Assembly (NCBI GenBank): GCA_028279555.1
Contig: JANQNO010000005.1
Location: 62,001 to 126,000 of the forward strand
Source: Sphingorhabdus sp.
GTDB lineage: Bacteria > Pseudomonadota > Alphaproteobacteria > Sphingomonadales > Sphingomonadaceae
Direction of reading: 5' to 3'
DNA: 64,000 nucleotides
In this document: one piece after another, positions 8,700 to 17,145 of the stretch
Layout: every line of letters begins with the position of its first letter
How positions within the stretch are numbered: the first letter of the stretch is position 1
The notes under the pieces: model-generated
Seen by the model: the letters and a program-made list of their open reading frames with translations, nothing else
The model's database searches: none
What the model was told of the DNA's origin: nothing
Translations under genes and position numbers: made by a program

Positions 8700-9040
8700 A
8701 TGCCCTGCAGCACGCCGAGCGCGTAGCTCTGCGCAGCGTCTGTGAAATATGTCACGAAATGCGCCGCAAGAACAATCAGTTGAAAGGCTGCTATGGGAAG
8801 TGGCCAAAATCTCTCGCTCCGAAAAGCAATCCAAAGAATTATTGCTGAGATCACCAGCTCATTGACGGCGAGCCAAGGGCTGGGTGCGAGCCAATCCCTT
8901 CCGGTGTTCCAGAAAATCAATGCTGTGGTATGGCTTCCGACAAACAAGGTAACGACGGTTATACGCTGCTCCCTGCTGCCCCAGATAAGGACAATGATCA
9001 GGCAGGATGATGCCCAGATTTCAATTGCCGAATTCAACAT
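8618..9040 (-). CDS. Four-helix membrane protein, unknown function
   Basis: 140 residues, almost entirely hydrophobic helices (IWASSCLIIVLIWG, VVTLFVGSHTTALIFW, ELVISAIILWIAF, IAAFQLIVLAAHFVTYF, MIILLIATWRHV) with a basic C-terminus. GAGG lies six bases before the ATG. Its 3' end overlaps the RadC-type gene in another frame. No recognised family. Confidence 0.65.
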   Translation of the reverse strand: MLNSAIEIWASSCLIIVLIWGSREQRITVVTLFVGSHTTALIFWNTGRDWLAPSPWLAVNELVISAIILWIAFRSERFWPLPIAAFQLIVLAAHFVTYFTDAAQSYALGVLQGIWYDPQMIILLIATWRHVKREKAAKQT

Positions 9041-9105
9041 CGGTTGCCTCGAATGATGAGGGGTCCGATCCCAGCATTTAGTGGTCGGGTTGGCAAGCCT
9101 GCAGG

Positions 9106-9453
9106 TTAAACCGCGTGCAAGTTACCCCTAAGCTCTGCAAATTCGGGCGGGATGCCCTCTTTCCATTCATTACCGCCGAGCTTCGGCGGTATCCGCATCT
9201 CGTCGCGGACTTCGGCAAAACCGCCATGCGCCTCCGCAATGGCGCGGTGGGCTGCATAGAGCGCGGCAATCGTCTCGCCTGTTTTGGACATTGCCTTTTG
9301 ACCAACCACGGTTGATGCGTTGACATCTCGCCGCGCCTTCGAAGTTGCTCTCGTCAGCTCGGCCGCGCAGACCAAAGCACTGTCTATCGCTGTTTCAAGT
9401 TCCGAAAGCTTGTCAGCCACCATTCGCGCGGCGGCTATCCTCTCATTCCGCAC
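9106..9453 (-). CDS. Small helical protein, unknown
   Basis: 115 residues from a GTG at 9453 directly behind a very strong GGAAGGAGG; an earlier in-frame ATG at 9498 lacks such a site. The protein is mostly amphipathic helix (VADKLSELETAIDSALVCAAELTRATSKARRD, then TGETIAALYAAHRAIAEAHGG). It follows the LuxR-type regulator gene by 63 bases on the same strand. In sphingomonads such regulators often travel with small unknown proteins. Confidence 0.65.
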   Translation of the reverse strand: MRNERIAAARMVADKLSELETAIDSALVCAAELTRATSKARRDVNASTVVGQKAMSKTGETIAALYAAHRAIAEAHGGFAEVRDEMRIPPKLGGNEWKEGIPPEFAELRGNLHAV

Positions 9454-9516
9454 AATACTTCCTCCTTCCGAAAGGCGCATCGGCCCATCGGATGTCACTA
9501 GCTGGGAGATTTGGTG

Positions 9517-10074
9517 CTAATAGAATCTGGAAAGATATTCCGCCGCAACCACCAGGACCGCAAATGTGGAGACCGAAATCACCACCAGCGTCGCAATCGC
9601 GATAGCCCGCTGCGAAAATGTCAAATTGTTCCTGCTTCTATTCTCCCATAGAACCGAAAGAGGCAGCAGTTTCTTCTCCGCTGGCATTTCTGGCCCCGCA
9701 AGATAGGGAGCCTGAGCCTCGTGGGCGGAGAATTCCCCGCTTTCACTCGCCGGGTTCTGTTCGCCGAGTGACGCCCTTTCTTGGGGGGTATCGGGAGGTT
9801 CGGACAAGGCCGGGGATTGGTATACCAATGATTGGTATTCCTCAGCATTGCTTTTGGACAGGTAATTTTCGCGGAAAATGCGTGCTGCCTCGAAACGCGA
9901 ATTGACACCAAGTATGTTCTGCACTTTCTTGAGCCGCTGATCGACTGTGTGCGGTGATATACCCAAATCACGCGCAATTTCTTTGCTGTTTTTGAGTTCT
10001 TCGACCCCGCGCAGCACTTCAATATGCTTTTCGTCAAGTGCGCCGAAATCTATGGGAGAATCGTCCGATTTCAT
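9517..10074 (-). CDS. LuxR-type HTH protein with a C-terminal membrane helix
   Basis: 185 residues. Residues about 14-70 form a LuxR/FixJ-type HTH (IARDLGISPHTVDQRLKKVQNILGV). A Pro/Glu-rich linker follows, then one hydrophobic helix near residues 159-181 and a short tail, so the DNA-binding domain would be tethered to the membrane. There is no receiver or ligand-binding domain. I chose ATG 10074 because GGGGG lies upstream and the HTH starts soon after; a longer frame opens at 10110. The upstream region carries the small inverted repeat CGCTT-TTAC-AAGCG at 10134-10147, a possible operator. Confidence 0.75.
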   Translation of the reverse strand: MKSDDSPIDFGALDEKHIEVLRGVEELKNSKEIARDLGISPHTVDQRLKKVQNILGVNSRFEAARIFRENYLSKSNAEEYQSLVYQSPALSEPPDTPQERASLGEQNPASESGEFSAHEAQAPYLAGPEMPAEKKLLPLSVLWENRSRNNLTFSQRAIAIATLVVISVSTFAVLVVAAEYLSRFY

Positions 10075-10084
10075 TGCAATACTG

Positions 10085-10104
10085 CCCCCAGATTTTGATG
10101 GGGG
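10085..10104 (-). promoter_or_regulatory. Hairpin covering the ribosome binding site of the LuxR-type gene
   Basis: In the leftward transcript CCCCCA-(8)-TGGGGG can fold with the GGGGG Shine-Dalgarno-like run in its 3' arm, 10-15 bases before ATG 10074. It could mask the site, or be an operator at the DNA level. Confidence 0.45.
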
Positions 10105-10321
10105 TAACATAACTGCGCTTGCAATTCCAGAAGCGCTTTTACAAGCGTAAGTTCATCTAACTGTTTATTTACATGTGTTTACAGCGCTTTCGGGTAATGG
10201 CTTGGCTCGTCTGTTATGACAAGGTTGTCGGGCAGCTTGCGGTTACCGCCGTCGGACCGCGATTCGCCAGGCAGATGGTCGCGGCTTGAATCAGTTTGGT
10301 CCTGTCCCTAGGACGTTTCCC

Positions 10322-10705
10322 ATGAAAGCGCTAATCCTGGTCATGATCGGCGGCGGCATCGGTGCGGCGCTCAGGCATTTGCTTGGAAAAGCCCTGTTGC
10401 AGCAAACGGCCGCAAGCGGATGGCCATGGGGTACTTTCGCTGCCAATCTGATTGGCGGCTTTGCCATGGGTATCCTGGTTGGCTGGCTGGCGCAGCGCGG
10501 ACAGGGCGGCAATGATATCAGGCTCTTGTTGGGCGTCGGCCTGCTGGGTGGGTTTACGACATTCAGTGCCTTCAGTCTGGAAATGGCCTCGATGATAGAG
10601 CGCGGCGATGCTTTGCTGGCATTTGGCTATGCCGCCGCATCGGTCCTGCTTGCGCTGCTCGCCCTATTTTGCGGCTTGTGGATTTCGCGCGGGGCTTTCG
10701 CATGA
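10322..10705 (+). CDS. crcB: Fluoride channel FluC/CrcB
   Basis: 127 residues, four membrane helices, with family hallmarks GGGIGAALRHLL, WGTFAANLIGGFAMG and GLLGGFTTFSAFSLE. Dual-topology dimers export fluoride. ATG 10322 is chosen for length and the MKALILVMIGGGIGA start. The stop overlaps the next gene (ATGA). No fluoride riboswitch is visible upstream. Confidence 0.92.
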   Translation: MKALILVMIGGGIGAALRHLLGKALLQQTAASGWPWGTFAANLIGGFAMGILVGWLAQRGQGGNDIRLLLGVGLLGGFTTFSAFSLEMASMIERGDALLAFGYAAASVLLALLALFCGLWISRGAFA

Positions 10706-11916
10706 ATAGTCGTGCGCAGAATGTCAGGAATTTCTCTGTCGGCCCGGACGACGACGGGATTCGCCTTGATCGATGGTTCAAGCGGCATATGGCCGATACA
10801 CCCTTTGCGCTTGTCAGCCGCTGGGCGAGAACCGGGCAATTGCGGGTAGACGGGAAGCGGGCTGCGGTTTCGGACCGGATTGCAACGGGGCAGCAGATCA
10901 GGGTGCCGCCGGTAACGGCGAAAGCCATTTCGCAACGGAGCGGCGCAAGGCGTATCGAATTGACGGCCGAGCAGGTCGAATTTGCCCGCGATCTGGTGAT
11001 TCATCGGGACCGGGCGGCCTTGGTGCTGAACAAGCCCCCCGGTCTTGCGACGCAGGGTGGTCCCAAGCAAACGCAGCATATCGACGGCTTGCTCGATGCC
11101 TATCGCGGGGAAGGCGACCAGGATCCTCGCCCTAGGCTTGTGCACCGGCTGGACAAGGACACGTCGGGAGCTTTGCTGGTCGCTCGAACGCCCGGAAGCG
11201 CTGCCTTTTTCTCGAAGCATTTTTCCGGCCGTAGCGCGCGGAAAACATATTGGGCGATCGTTATGGGCGTGCCAAAAATGGAGACTGGCATGATCGAATT
11301 GCCGATTGCCAAACAGCCGGGCACCGGCGGCGAAAAAATGTATGTCGACGAAGCTGGCGGCCAGCCCTCAAAGTCGCGCTACAGGATCATCGAAACCGCC
11401 GGCAATCGCTGTGCCTGGGTCGAACTGACGCCCTATACCGGTCGCACGCACCAGCTGCGCGTGCATATGGCCGCCATCGGACATCCAATTGTCGGTGATG
11501 GCAAATATGGTGGCAAGGATGCCTTTCTAACCGGGAGCATAAGCCGCAAGATGCATCTCCATGCACGCCGGATCGGCATCGGCCACCCCGACGGCGGGCG
11601 GATCGATGTTCGCGCCGAGCCGCCGCGCCATTTTCTGGCCTCGCTTGCGGCGCTGGGATTTGACCTCGCCGCTGGCGATCTGCCGGCAGATGGCGAGCAA
11701 GCGCCCCCTACTAAAGCGCATAAGAAGAGGGCTGCCCGCGCGCATGCCAAGGATCTTCGCAAGGAAAGGCGAGGGGAGCGGCGAAACAGGGCGAATGCGA
11801 AAGGGAACAAGGCCGAGAAACAGACAAAAGCACAGCGCAAGGGGCCGCGTAAATCGGTCAAGCCCGTTCACAAGAAGACAGCCGGCCAACCGCGCAAACG
11901 CAAGAAGAAGTTCTAG
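10702..11916 (+). CDS. RluC/RluD-family 23S rRNA pseudouridine synthase
   Basis: 404 residues. An S4-like RNA-binding domain occupies about residues 18-70, then the catalytic domain carries RLVHRLDKDTSG with the nucleophile Asp151, and GRTHQLRVHMAAIGHPIVGD. It converts specific uridines of 23S rRNA to pseudouridine. Residues from about 338 to the end form a very Lys/Arg-rich tail, longer than typical. The start overlaps the fluC stop and the PaiB-like gene follows after three bases. Which uridines it modifies cannot be told. Confidence 0.9.
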   Translation: MNSRAQNVRNFSVGPDDDGIRLDRWFKRHMADTPFALVSRWARTGQLRVDGKRAAVSDRIATGQQIRVPPVTAKAISQRSGARRIELTAEQVEFARDLVIHRDRAALVLNKPPGLATQGGPKQTQHIDGLLDAYRGEGDQDPRPRLVHRLDKDTSGALLVARTPGSAAFFSKHFSGRSARKTYWAIVMGVPKMETGMIELPIAKQPGTGGEKMYVDEAGGQPSKSRYRIIETAGNRCAWVELTPYTGRTHQLRVHMAAIGHPIVGDGKYGGKDAFLTGSISRKMHLHARRIGIGHPDGGRIDVRAEPPRHFLASLAALGFDLAAGDLPADGEQAPPTKAHKKRAARAHAKDLRKERRGERRNRANAKGNKAEKQTKAQRKGPRKSVKPVHKKTAGQPRKRKKKF

Positions 11917-11919
11917 GTT

Positions 11920-12537
11920 ATGCACCCCAACCCGATTTTCAGAACAAGACTGAACGCCTCCGACGAACGGTTGATGCTGGAGGCGCTGTTGCAAGAGGCC
12001 GGCTTTGGTATGGTCTTTGCCGAAACACCCGATGGTCCGCGCGTCGCGCATACCGCGCTGTTCAGCACGGGTGACGGTGCCTTGCAGTTTCATCTTGCCA
12101 ACGCCAATGCGCTGACGCCGCATCTTGAGGGCAAAGCCGCGCTTGCCGTCGTGAACGGCCCGGACAGCTATGTCAGTCCCGATTGGTACGAGATGGAGAA
12201 CCGCGTGCCGACCTGGAACTATGTCAGCGTCGAGATGGAAGGGCCGGTACGAAAAATGGACCGCGATGGCCTTTGTGCATTGCTCGATGATTTGTCACGG
12301 CAGAATGAAGAAAGACTCGCACCCAAGCAGCCATGGACGCGCGCAAAAATGGACATCGGAAAATTTGATCGAATGCTGGGTGCAGTTTCTGGCTTCGAAA
12401 TGGAAATCAAGGCATGGCGACCGACTTTGAAACTGTCTCAGGACAAGCCGAAGGAAGTGCGCGAGCGCGTGGCTGCGCGGCTCGAAGAGCAGGGGAAGCG
12501 GGCGATGGCGCATATGATCCGGGGATGGGGCGGATAA
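11920..12537 (+). CDS. PaiB-type FMN-binding protein
   Basis: 205 residues of the FMN-binding negative regulator (PaiB) family: MHPNPIFR start, a split-barrel flavin fold with VAHTALFSTGDGALQFHLANAN, and the family signature YVSPDWYE...VPTWNYVSVEMEG. PaiB in Bacillus affects protease and sporulation genes; in alphaproteobacteria the role is unclear, possibly a flavin oxidoreductase. The last base of its stop is the first base of the next start (TAATG). Confidence 0.88.
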   Translation: MHPNPIFRTRLNASDERLMLEALLQEAGFGMVFAETPDGPRVAHTALFSTGDGALQFHLANANALTPHLEGKAALAVVNGPDSYVSPDWYEMENRVPTWNYVSVEMEGPVRKMDRDGLCALLDDLSRQNEERLAPKQPWTRAKMDIGKFDRMLGAVSGFEMEIKAWRPTLKLSQDKPKEVRERVAARLEEQGKRAMAHMIRGWGG

Positions 12538-13199
12538 TGCCCTCCAAGCTTGCCCTGTTCGATTGCGATGGCACACTGGTCGACAGTCAGGCCATGATTT
12601 GCATGGCGATGGAGCAGGCCTTTGCAGATGTCGGTCAAACGCCGCCGCCGCGCGACGAAATCCGGCGTATTGTTGGCCTGAGTGTTTCGGTCGCAGCGGC
12701 CTATCTTGCGCCCGATGCCGCGGAAAAGGAGCAGCGCTTGCTGGCCGAGAGATACAAGCAGGCTTATCTGGCCATGCGCCGGGCAGGCACGCTCGAAGAG
12801 CCGCTCTATGACGGGATGGCGGATTTGCTGCGCACGCTGTCAAGCGACGGCTGGCTGCTCGGCGTGGCTACAGGAAAGTCCGAACGCGGCCTCAAAAAAT
12901 GCCTCGAACATCATGGCCTTACGTCGCTTTTCGTGACCTTGCAGACCTCCGATCATCATCCGTCCAAACCGCATCCGGCAATGGCATTGCAGGCAATGGA
13001 GGAAGCCGGGGTGGAGGCCGCCGATACGGTGATGATCGGCGATACGAGCTTTGATATCGAGATGGGCCGCGCCGCCGGCTGCCGGACGGTTGCGGTGGCC
13101 TGGGGCTATCACGAGATAGCGGAGATGCGGGCGGCCGGTGCCGACCATGCCGTCACCAATATAGCCGAATTGCAGGCCTGTCTGGGAGAATTTGCGTGA
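12537..13199 (+). CDS. HAD-family phosphatase, phosphoglycolate-phosphatase-like
   Basis: 220 residues with all HAD motifs: LFDCDGTLVDSQ (Asp9, Asp11), VATGKSERGLKK, a Lys in HPSKPHPAM and MIGDTSFDIEMGRAAG. The helical cap lies between motifs I and II. It belongs to the Gph-like subgroup; the substrate is not determined. In alphaproteobacteria this gene commonly sits between the RluC-type gene and the ATP12 gene, as here. Confidence 0.88.
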   Translation: MPSKLALFDCDGTLVDSQAMICMAMEQAFADVGQTPPPRDEIRRIVGLSVSVAAAYLAPDAAEKEQRLLAERYKQAYLAMRRAGTLEEPLYDGMADLLRTLSSDGWLLGVATGKSERGLKKCLEHHGLTSLFVTLQTSDHHPSKPHPAMALQAMEEAGVEAADTVMIGDTSFDIEMGRAAGCRTVAVAWGYHEIAEMRAAGADHAVTNIAELQACLGEFA

Positions 13200-13432
13200 C
13201 ACCCGAGGAGACAGAGGCGCAGGCCAGAGGCCGCTATATGGCGCTGAATGCTGTCCGTTTTGGTGCGGTGCTGTTTGTCATGCTGGGCTTTGCCAATGTC
13301 TATGGCAGGTTTGTGCCCGATCTGACGCCATGGCTCGGTTATCTGTTTATAGCATTGGGAATGTTCGAATTTTTCTTCCTGCCCAAGATTCTGCTGCGCG
13401 CATGGAAGGCCAAGGATCCCAAAGAATTGTGA
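13196..13432 (+). CDS. Small membrane protein with two helices
   Basis: 78 residues starting at a GTG that overlaps the HAD stop (GTGA). Two hydrophobic segments (AVRFGAVLFVMLGFANVYG and WLGYLFIALGMFEFFFLP) and a basic end. It lies in the same tightly coupled run and is probably a conserved partner of the ATP12 neighbourhood; function unknown. Confidence 0.75.
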   Translation: MTPEETEAQARGRYMALNAVRFGAVLFVMLGFANVYGRFVPDLTPWLGYLFIALGMFEFFFLPKILLRAWKAKDPKEL

Positions 13433-13437
13433 CGGGG

Positions 13438-14133
13438 ATGAAGCGTTTCTGGGACAAGGTCGCGCTGGAAGAAAGCGGCGGCGGATTTGCCATTCTGCTC
13501 GATAGCAGACCGGTTAAAACGCCAGAGCGGAAACCCCTGTTGCTGCCCGGCAAACCGCTTGCAGAGGCAGTTCTGGCGGAATGGCACGATGTCGAAGAGA
13601 AAGTCGTTCCGGCTGCCATGCCGATGACCGGATTTGCCAATGCGGCAATCGACAGGGTAGCGGCGGACCGCGATGCTTTTGTCGATTCCATCGCTGCTTT
13701 CGGGGAAAGCGACTTCTTTTGTTACCGCGCCGATTCCCCAAAGGAGCTCGCCAGCAGGCAGGCAACGGCCTGGGGCAAATGGACCGATTGGGCCGAGCAG
13801 CGCCTGGGCGGGCCGCTGGTGACAGTCCAGGGAATTACCCACAAATCGCAGCCGAAAGAAACACTGGCGCAGATGAAGGCAGCGGTGGATGCGCTCAGCG
13901 CCTTTCAGCTGGCTGCCGGATCGAAAATCACGTATTTGTCGGGTTCGCTGATCGCCTTTCTCGCGCTTGCCGAGGGTGCCGCCGACGCAGAATCATTATG
14001 GAGCGACCTGACGCTCGAGGAAAGCTGGCAGGAAGAGCAATGGGGCACGGATGATTTCGCCCGCAAGAACCGCGAAGACCGCAAGCGCGAATTCGAGCAG
14101 GCAGCGCGTTTTCTGGCGCTAGCGGGGGAGTAG
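13438..14133 (+). CDS. ATP12-family chaperone for F1 ATP synthase
   Basis: 231 residues of the ATP12 family, which binds the F1 alpha subunit during assembly in mitochondria and alphaproteobacteria. Visible marks are MKRFWDKV at the start, FAILLDSRPVKTPERKPLLLPGKPLA and ESDFFCYRAD. ATG 13438 follows the typical N-terminus; a GTG at 13429 overlapping the preceding stop is a possible coupled start that would add three residues. Confidence 0.9.
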   Translation: MKRFWDKVALEESGGGFAILLDSRPVKTPERKPLLLPGKPLAEAVLAEWHDVEEKVVPAAMPMTGFANAAIDRVAADRDAFVDSIAAFGESDFFCYRADSPKELASRQATAWGKWTDWAEQRLGGPLVTVQGITHKSQPKETLAQMKAAVDALSAFQLAAGSKITYLSGSLIAFLALAEGAADAESLWSDLTLEESWQEEQWGTDDFARKNREDRKREFEQAARFLALAGE

Positions 14134-14198
14134 TTCGCTGTTTATCAAAGATTAACCGTACGCTGGTATCACAGTTTTTCGGGCAATAAGGAACGAAA

Positions 14199-14534
14199 AT
14201 GGCGTCGCAACCTATGAATAGCGGGATGTCCACAAGGCGTGAAAACCGCGCTGCCGCGCCCTTTGCCGCGCATATGCGCCGGGCGGCCGGAAATACGCAG
14301 CCCGTTACTATCCGTGACATTTCTTCCGGCGGCCTGCAGGCAACTTGCTTCAACCTCCCCAATATCGGTGAGCATATTGCCATCCGCTTTGAAAATGACC
14401 GCTCTGTCCATGGCATCGTCCGCTGGACGCAGAAAGGCATCTTCGGCGTCGAGTTCAGAACGCCGGTCAATGTCGCCATGGTCACCGAAAATGTGGATCC
14501 GCATCCGCTGCGCCGCAGCACCGATATGCGCTAA
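14199..14534 (+). CDS. PilZ-domain protein, possible c-di-GMP receptor
   Basis: 111 residues, a single PilZ domain: RRENR supplies the RxxxR motif near residue 13, and IRDISSGGLQA the (D/N)xSxxG motif near residue 44. Both are needed for c-di-GMP binding. AAGGAAC lies before the ATG. Its 3' end overlaps the convergent gmk gene by four bases. Confidence 0.88.
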   Translation: MASQPMNSGMSTRRENRAAAPFAAHMRRAAGNTQPVTIRDISSGGLQATCFNLPNIGEHIAIRFENDRSVHGIVRWTQKGIFGVEFRTPVNVAMVTENVDPHPLRRSTDMR

Positions 14535-15187
14535 CCGCCCCTTACCAGGTCGCGCACGAAGCCAATAAGCCCGCGCTGCCGCCGCCGCTTCAGCCTCTCC
14601 GCCGCCAGTATTTGCTGGACCTGCGCAAAGCATGCGTCGACATCGTCATTGATCAGGACATAGTCGTAGCCGTCCCAGTGACCGATTTCCGATTTCGCGC
14701 GCTCCATGCGCGCGGCGATCACGTCTTCGCTGTCGGTGCCGCGGCTGCGCAGCCGGTTTTCCAGCTCGGTTATCGAGGGGGGTAAAATAAAGACGCGCAC
14801 CACATCGGGGCCCGCCTCCTGATACAGCTGCTGCGCGCCTTGCCAGTCGATGTCGAACAGTACATCCTTGCCTGCGTCCAGCATGTCTTCGACAGGCGCC
14901 TTGGGCGTACCATAGCGATGGCCGAAAACATGCGCCCATTCGAGAAACTTATTGCCCTTGGCCATTTGCTTGAAGGTCGGCGTATCGACGAAATGATAGT
15001 CCTTGCCGTCGGTCTCGCCGGTGCGCGCCGGGCGCGTCGTTGCAGAAACAGATAGTGCAATCTGCGGGTCGGCGTCGAGCAGCATGCGTGACAGCGTCGA
15101 TTTACCCGCTCCTGAAGGCGAAGACAGGATAAAGAGCAGGCCGCGCCGTTCCAAAGAGCCGATTTTCTCGCTATCAGCTTGTGCCAT
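14531..15187 (-). CDS. gmk: Guanylate kinase
   Basis: 218 residues; phosphorylates GMP to GDP. The P-loop SPSGAGKST is at residues 23-31, followed by SVSATTRPARTGETDGKDYHFV (GMP binding) and VLFDIDWQGAQQL. A short N-terminal extension precedes the kinase core. Confidence 0.97.
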   Translation of the reverse strand: MAQADSEKIGSLERRGLLFILSSPSGAGKSTLSRMLLDADPQIALSVSATTRPARTGETDGKDYHFVDTPTFKQMAKGNKFLEWAHVFGHRYGTPKAPVEDMLDAGKDVLFDIDWQGAQQLYQEAGPDVVRVFILPPSITELENRLRSRGTDSEDVIAARMERAKSEIGHWDGYDYVLINDDVDACFAQVQQILAAERLKRRRQRGLIGFVRDLVRGG

Positions 15188-15254
15188 AGGCGCAACTGCC
15201 GCAAAAGCATAGGACGGGTCAAGTGGGGATAGCTCGGGGATATGATTTTTTTCC

Positions 15255-15350
15255 TGCCATCCCCGCGAAAGCGGGGATCCATGGCCTGAAATGGAAGTTG
15301 CAACTGGGAGTGCAGGCTATGGACCTCCGGTCAAGTCGGGGGTGACATCA
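15255..15350. repeat. Paired palindromic repeat (GAAA-loop type)
   Basis: ATCCCCGC-GAAA-GCGGGGAT (15259-15278) begins the element. CCATGGCCTG and CAGGCTATGG mirror each other further in, and the element closes with a GGTCAAGTCGGGGGTGACA arm. Two arms around a short centre are typical of REP pairs. It lies between gmk and the DUF2585 gene. Confidence 0.7.
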
Positions 15351-15369
15351 AATAAAGACAGGGGATGGG

Positions 15370-15987
15370 ATGATGAAATGGCCGCTTAAAATCAGCCCCG
15401 CCTGGACGCTCGCTGCATTTCTGGGCGTGGTTGCAATGGGCATCATCCTCTATGCGATGGGCCGTCCGCTGATCTGTGCGTGCGGAGAGGTCAAGCTGTT
15501 GCACCTCGTTGTGCAATCATCGGAGAACAGCCAGCATATCGCCGACTGGTATACGCCCAGTCACATCATCCACGGCTTTCTCTTTTATGGGCTCGGGCAT
15601 TTGCTGCGCAAGAAATGGCCGAAAATCTTCACGCTCGGGATTGTGGTTTGCCTTGCCGTCCTGCTCGAGGGCGCGTGGGAGATTGTCGAGAACTCGCCAG
15701 CGATCATAGATCGCTACCGCGAAGCAACGATTTCCTATGGCTATGAAGGCGACAGTATCGTCAATTCGGTGGCCGATATTGCCTGGATGCTGGTCGGTTT
15801 CCTGATGGCGAGCAGGCTGCCCTGGAAGGTGACACTGGCGCTCGCGTTGCTGTTCGAAGTCTTCGTGGGCTATATGATCCGCGACAATCTGACGCTCAAC
15901 GTCCTGATGCTGACGGCCGCGCCGGAAAGCGTGAAGGAATGGCAAAGCGGGGCGAGCGGTTACTGGGTAACGGGGGAGGAAGAATGA
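15370..15987 (+). CDS. DUF2585 (UPF0314) membrane protein
   Basis: 205 residues with several membrane helices and the conserved block SSENSQHIADWYTPSHIIHG followed by FLFYGLGHL and LEGAWEIVENSP. These mark the DUF2585 family of alphaproteobacteria; its function is unknown. The tandem ATG 15370/15373 follows AGGGGATGGG. The stop overlaps the next start. Confidence 0.88.
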   Translation: MMKWPLKISPAWTLAAFLGVVAMGIILYAMGRPLICACGEVKLLHLVVQSSENSQHIADWYTPSHIIHGFLFYGLGHLLRKKWPKIFTLGIVVCLAVLLEGAWEIVENSPAIIDRYREATISYGYEGDSIVNSVADIAWMLVGFLMASRLPWKVTLALALLFEVFVGYMIRDNLTLNVLMLTAAPESVKEWQSGASGYWVTGEEE

Positions 15988-16301
15988 CCGACATACTGGA
16001 TGCGATGAAACTCCGCGCGAGCGAATATCCCGAAGTCGCCGAGGGCACCGCCTGTACGCAGAGTTCCTTCAAGCGCGGGAAAAAGTCCTTTTTCTTCGCG
16101 GGCGAGCAGGGCGGACGCTACAAGGCGATGTTCAAGCTGAAAGACTCCATTCCCGAGGCGCAGGCACTGGCAGCCAATGCGCCTGAGGACTTTCAGGCCG
16201 GAAAGCCGCCATGGGTCACTGTGCGTTTTTCCGCCGACGCGCCGATTGCAGACGACATCTGGCAGCGCTGGATGGATGAAAGCTACGAACTTAGCGGTTG
16301 A
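15984..16301 (+). CDS. MmcQ/YjbR-family protein
   Basis: 105 residues with the family's small fold: EVAEGTACTQSSFKRGKKSFFF then GRYKAMFKLKDS and PPWVTVRFSADAP. YjbR-like proteins adopt a double-wing DNA-binding-like fold, but function is unproven. ATG 15984 overlaps the preceding stop, which argues for coupling. Confidence 0.75.
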   Translation: MTDILDAMKLRASEYPEVAEGTACTQSSFKRGKKSFFFAGEQGGRYKAMFKLKDSIPEAQALAANAPEDFQAGKPPWVTVRFSADAPIADDIWQRWMDESYELSG

Positions 16302-16354
16302 TAGCTTCTGCACAGAACGCCAAAGGGAAAAGCGTTGCGCTTCCCGCCCGGTGG

Positions 16355-16585
16355 CTATTGGTCGATCACCATGTCCTTGGCTTCGATATTCGTGCGCGCC
16401 TTGCGCCGGTCATAGAGCTTTTTACCCACAATCGCACCGCCGACCAGCAGCGCGCCGGGTATAGAGCGCGTCGCGACCCGCGCCGCGACCAAGCCGGCAC
16501 CAAAGCGCAGCAGGCCATTGCCCCGGCTCTCTTTCATAATTTTGCGCCCGACGGCGACTTTTGCCAAACTACGAATAACGGGCAT
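16355..16585 (-). CDS. Small basic protein with one hydrophobic segment
   Basis: 76 residues. GGGAGG precedes the ATG. The centre is hydrophobic and glycine-rich (GLLRFGAGLVAARVATRSIPGALLVGGAIVG), flanked by basic stretches, ending NIEAKDMVIDQ. Possibly membrane-attached. No known family. Confidence 0.6.
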   Translation of the reverse strand: MPVIRSLAKVAVGRKIMKESRGNGLLRFGAGLVAARVATRSIPGALLVGGAIVGKKLYDRRKARTNIEAKDMVIDQ

Positions 16586-16655
16586 GTTACCAGCCTCCCA
16601 ATGTCAAAATTGCTTCAGAATAGCCGCCAGTTGTGCGGCCTCAATCCACAGGTAA

Positions 16656-17141
16656 TCATTTCTTGCCGAAATCTACATTGACCACATTGGAGCCATCTTC
16701 CTGCGCCTTGGCAACCGCCTCGCTATCCTCGTCATTTTCGGCAGCATCATGCGGTTCGGGCCCCGGATCGACATCATCGACATGGAATTGCAGCGCGAAG
16801 TCGACTGCCGGATCGACAAAGGCGGTGATCGCCGAATAGGGTATGACGAGGTGTGAGGGCACCTGGCTGAAGGACAGGCCGACTTCGAACAATTCCGCTT
16901 CGACCTTCAGATCCCAATATTTATGCTGAAGCACGATGGTCATTTCGTCGGGAAAACGCTCCATCAGATGCTGGGGGATCGACACTCCGGGGGCCTGCGT
17001 TTTGAAGGTAATGTAGAAATGATGATCGCCGGGCAGGCCATTTTGCGCAACCTCGCCCAGCACGCGGCCGACAACTGCGCGCAATGCCTCCTGTACGACA
17101 TCGTCATACGGAATCAGGCTTTCGGGCGTTTCATCGCTCAT
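16656..17141 (-). CDS. sspB: SspB, ClpXP specificity adaptor (alpha type)
   Basis: 161 residues. The folded domain (IPYDDVVQEALRAVV ... GLPGDHHFYITFKT ... PGVSIPQHL) binds ssrA-tagged proteins. An acidic flexible linker follows, ending in NVVNVDFGKK, the ClpX-docking XB module. The protein delivers tagged substrates to ClpXP. Confidence 0.95.
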   Translation of the reverse strand: MSDETPESLIPYDDVVQEALRAVVGRVLGEVAQNGLPGDHHFYITFKTQAPGVSIPQHLMERFPDEMTIVLQHKYWDLKVEAELFEVGLSFSQVPSHLVIPYSAITAFVDPAVDFALQFHVDDVDPGPEPHDAAENDEDSEAVAKAQEDGSNVVNVDFGKK

Positions 17142-17145
17142 CGGG

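Noticed and set aside
10200..10321. Fluoride riboswitch before the FluC gene
   Set aside because: The conserved GGCGATGG...CTGATGA(C/T) elements and pseudoknot are absent.
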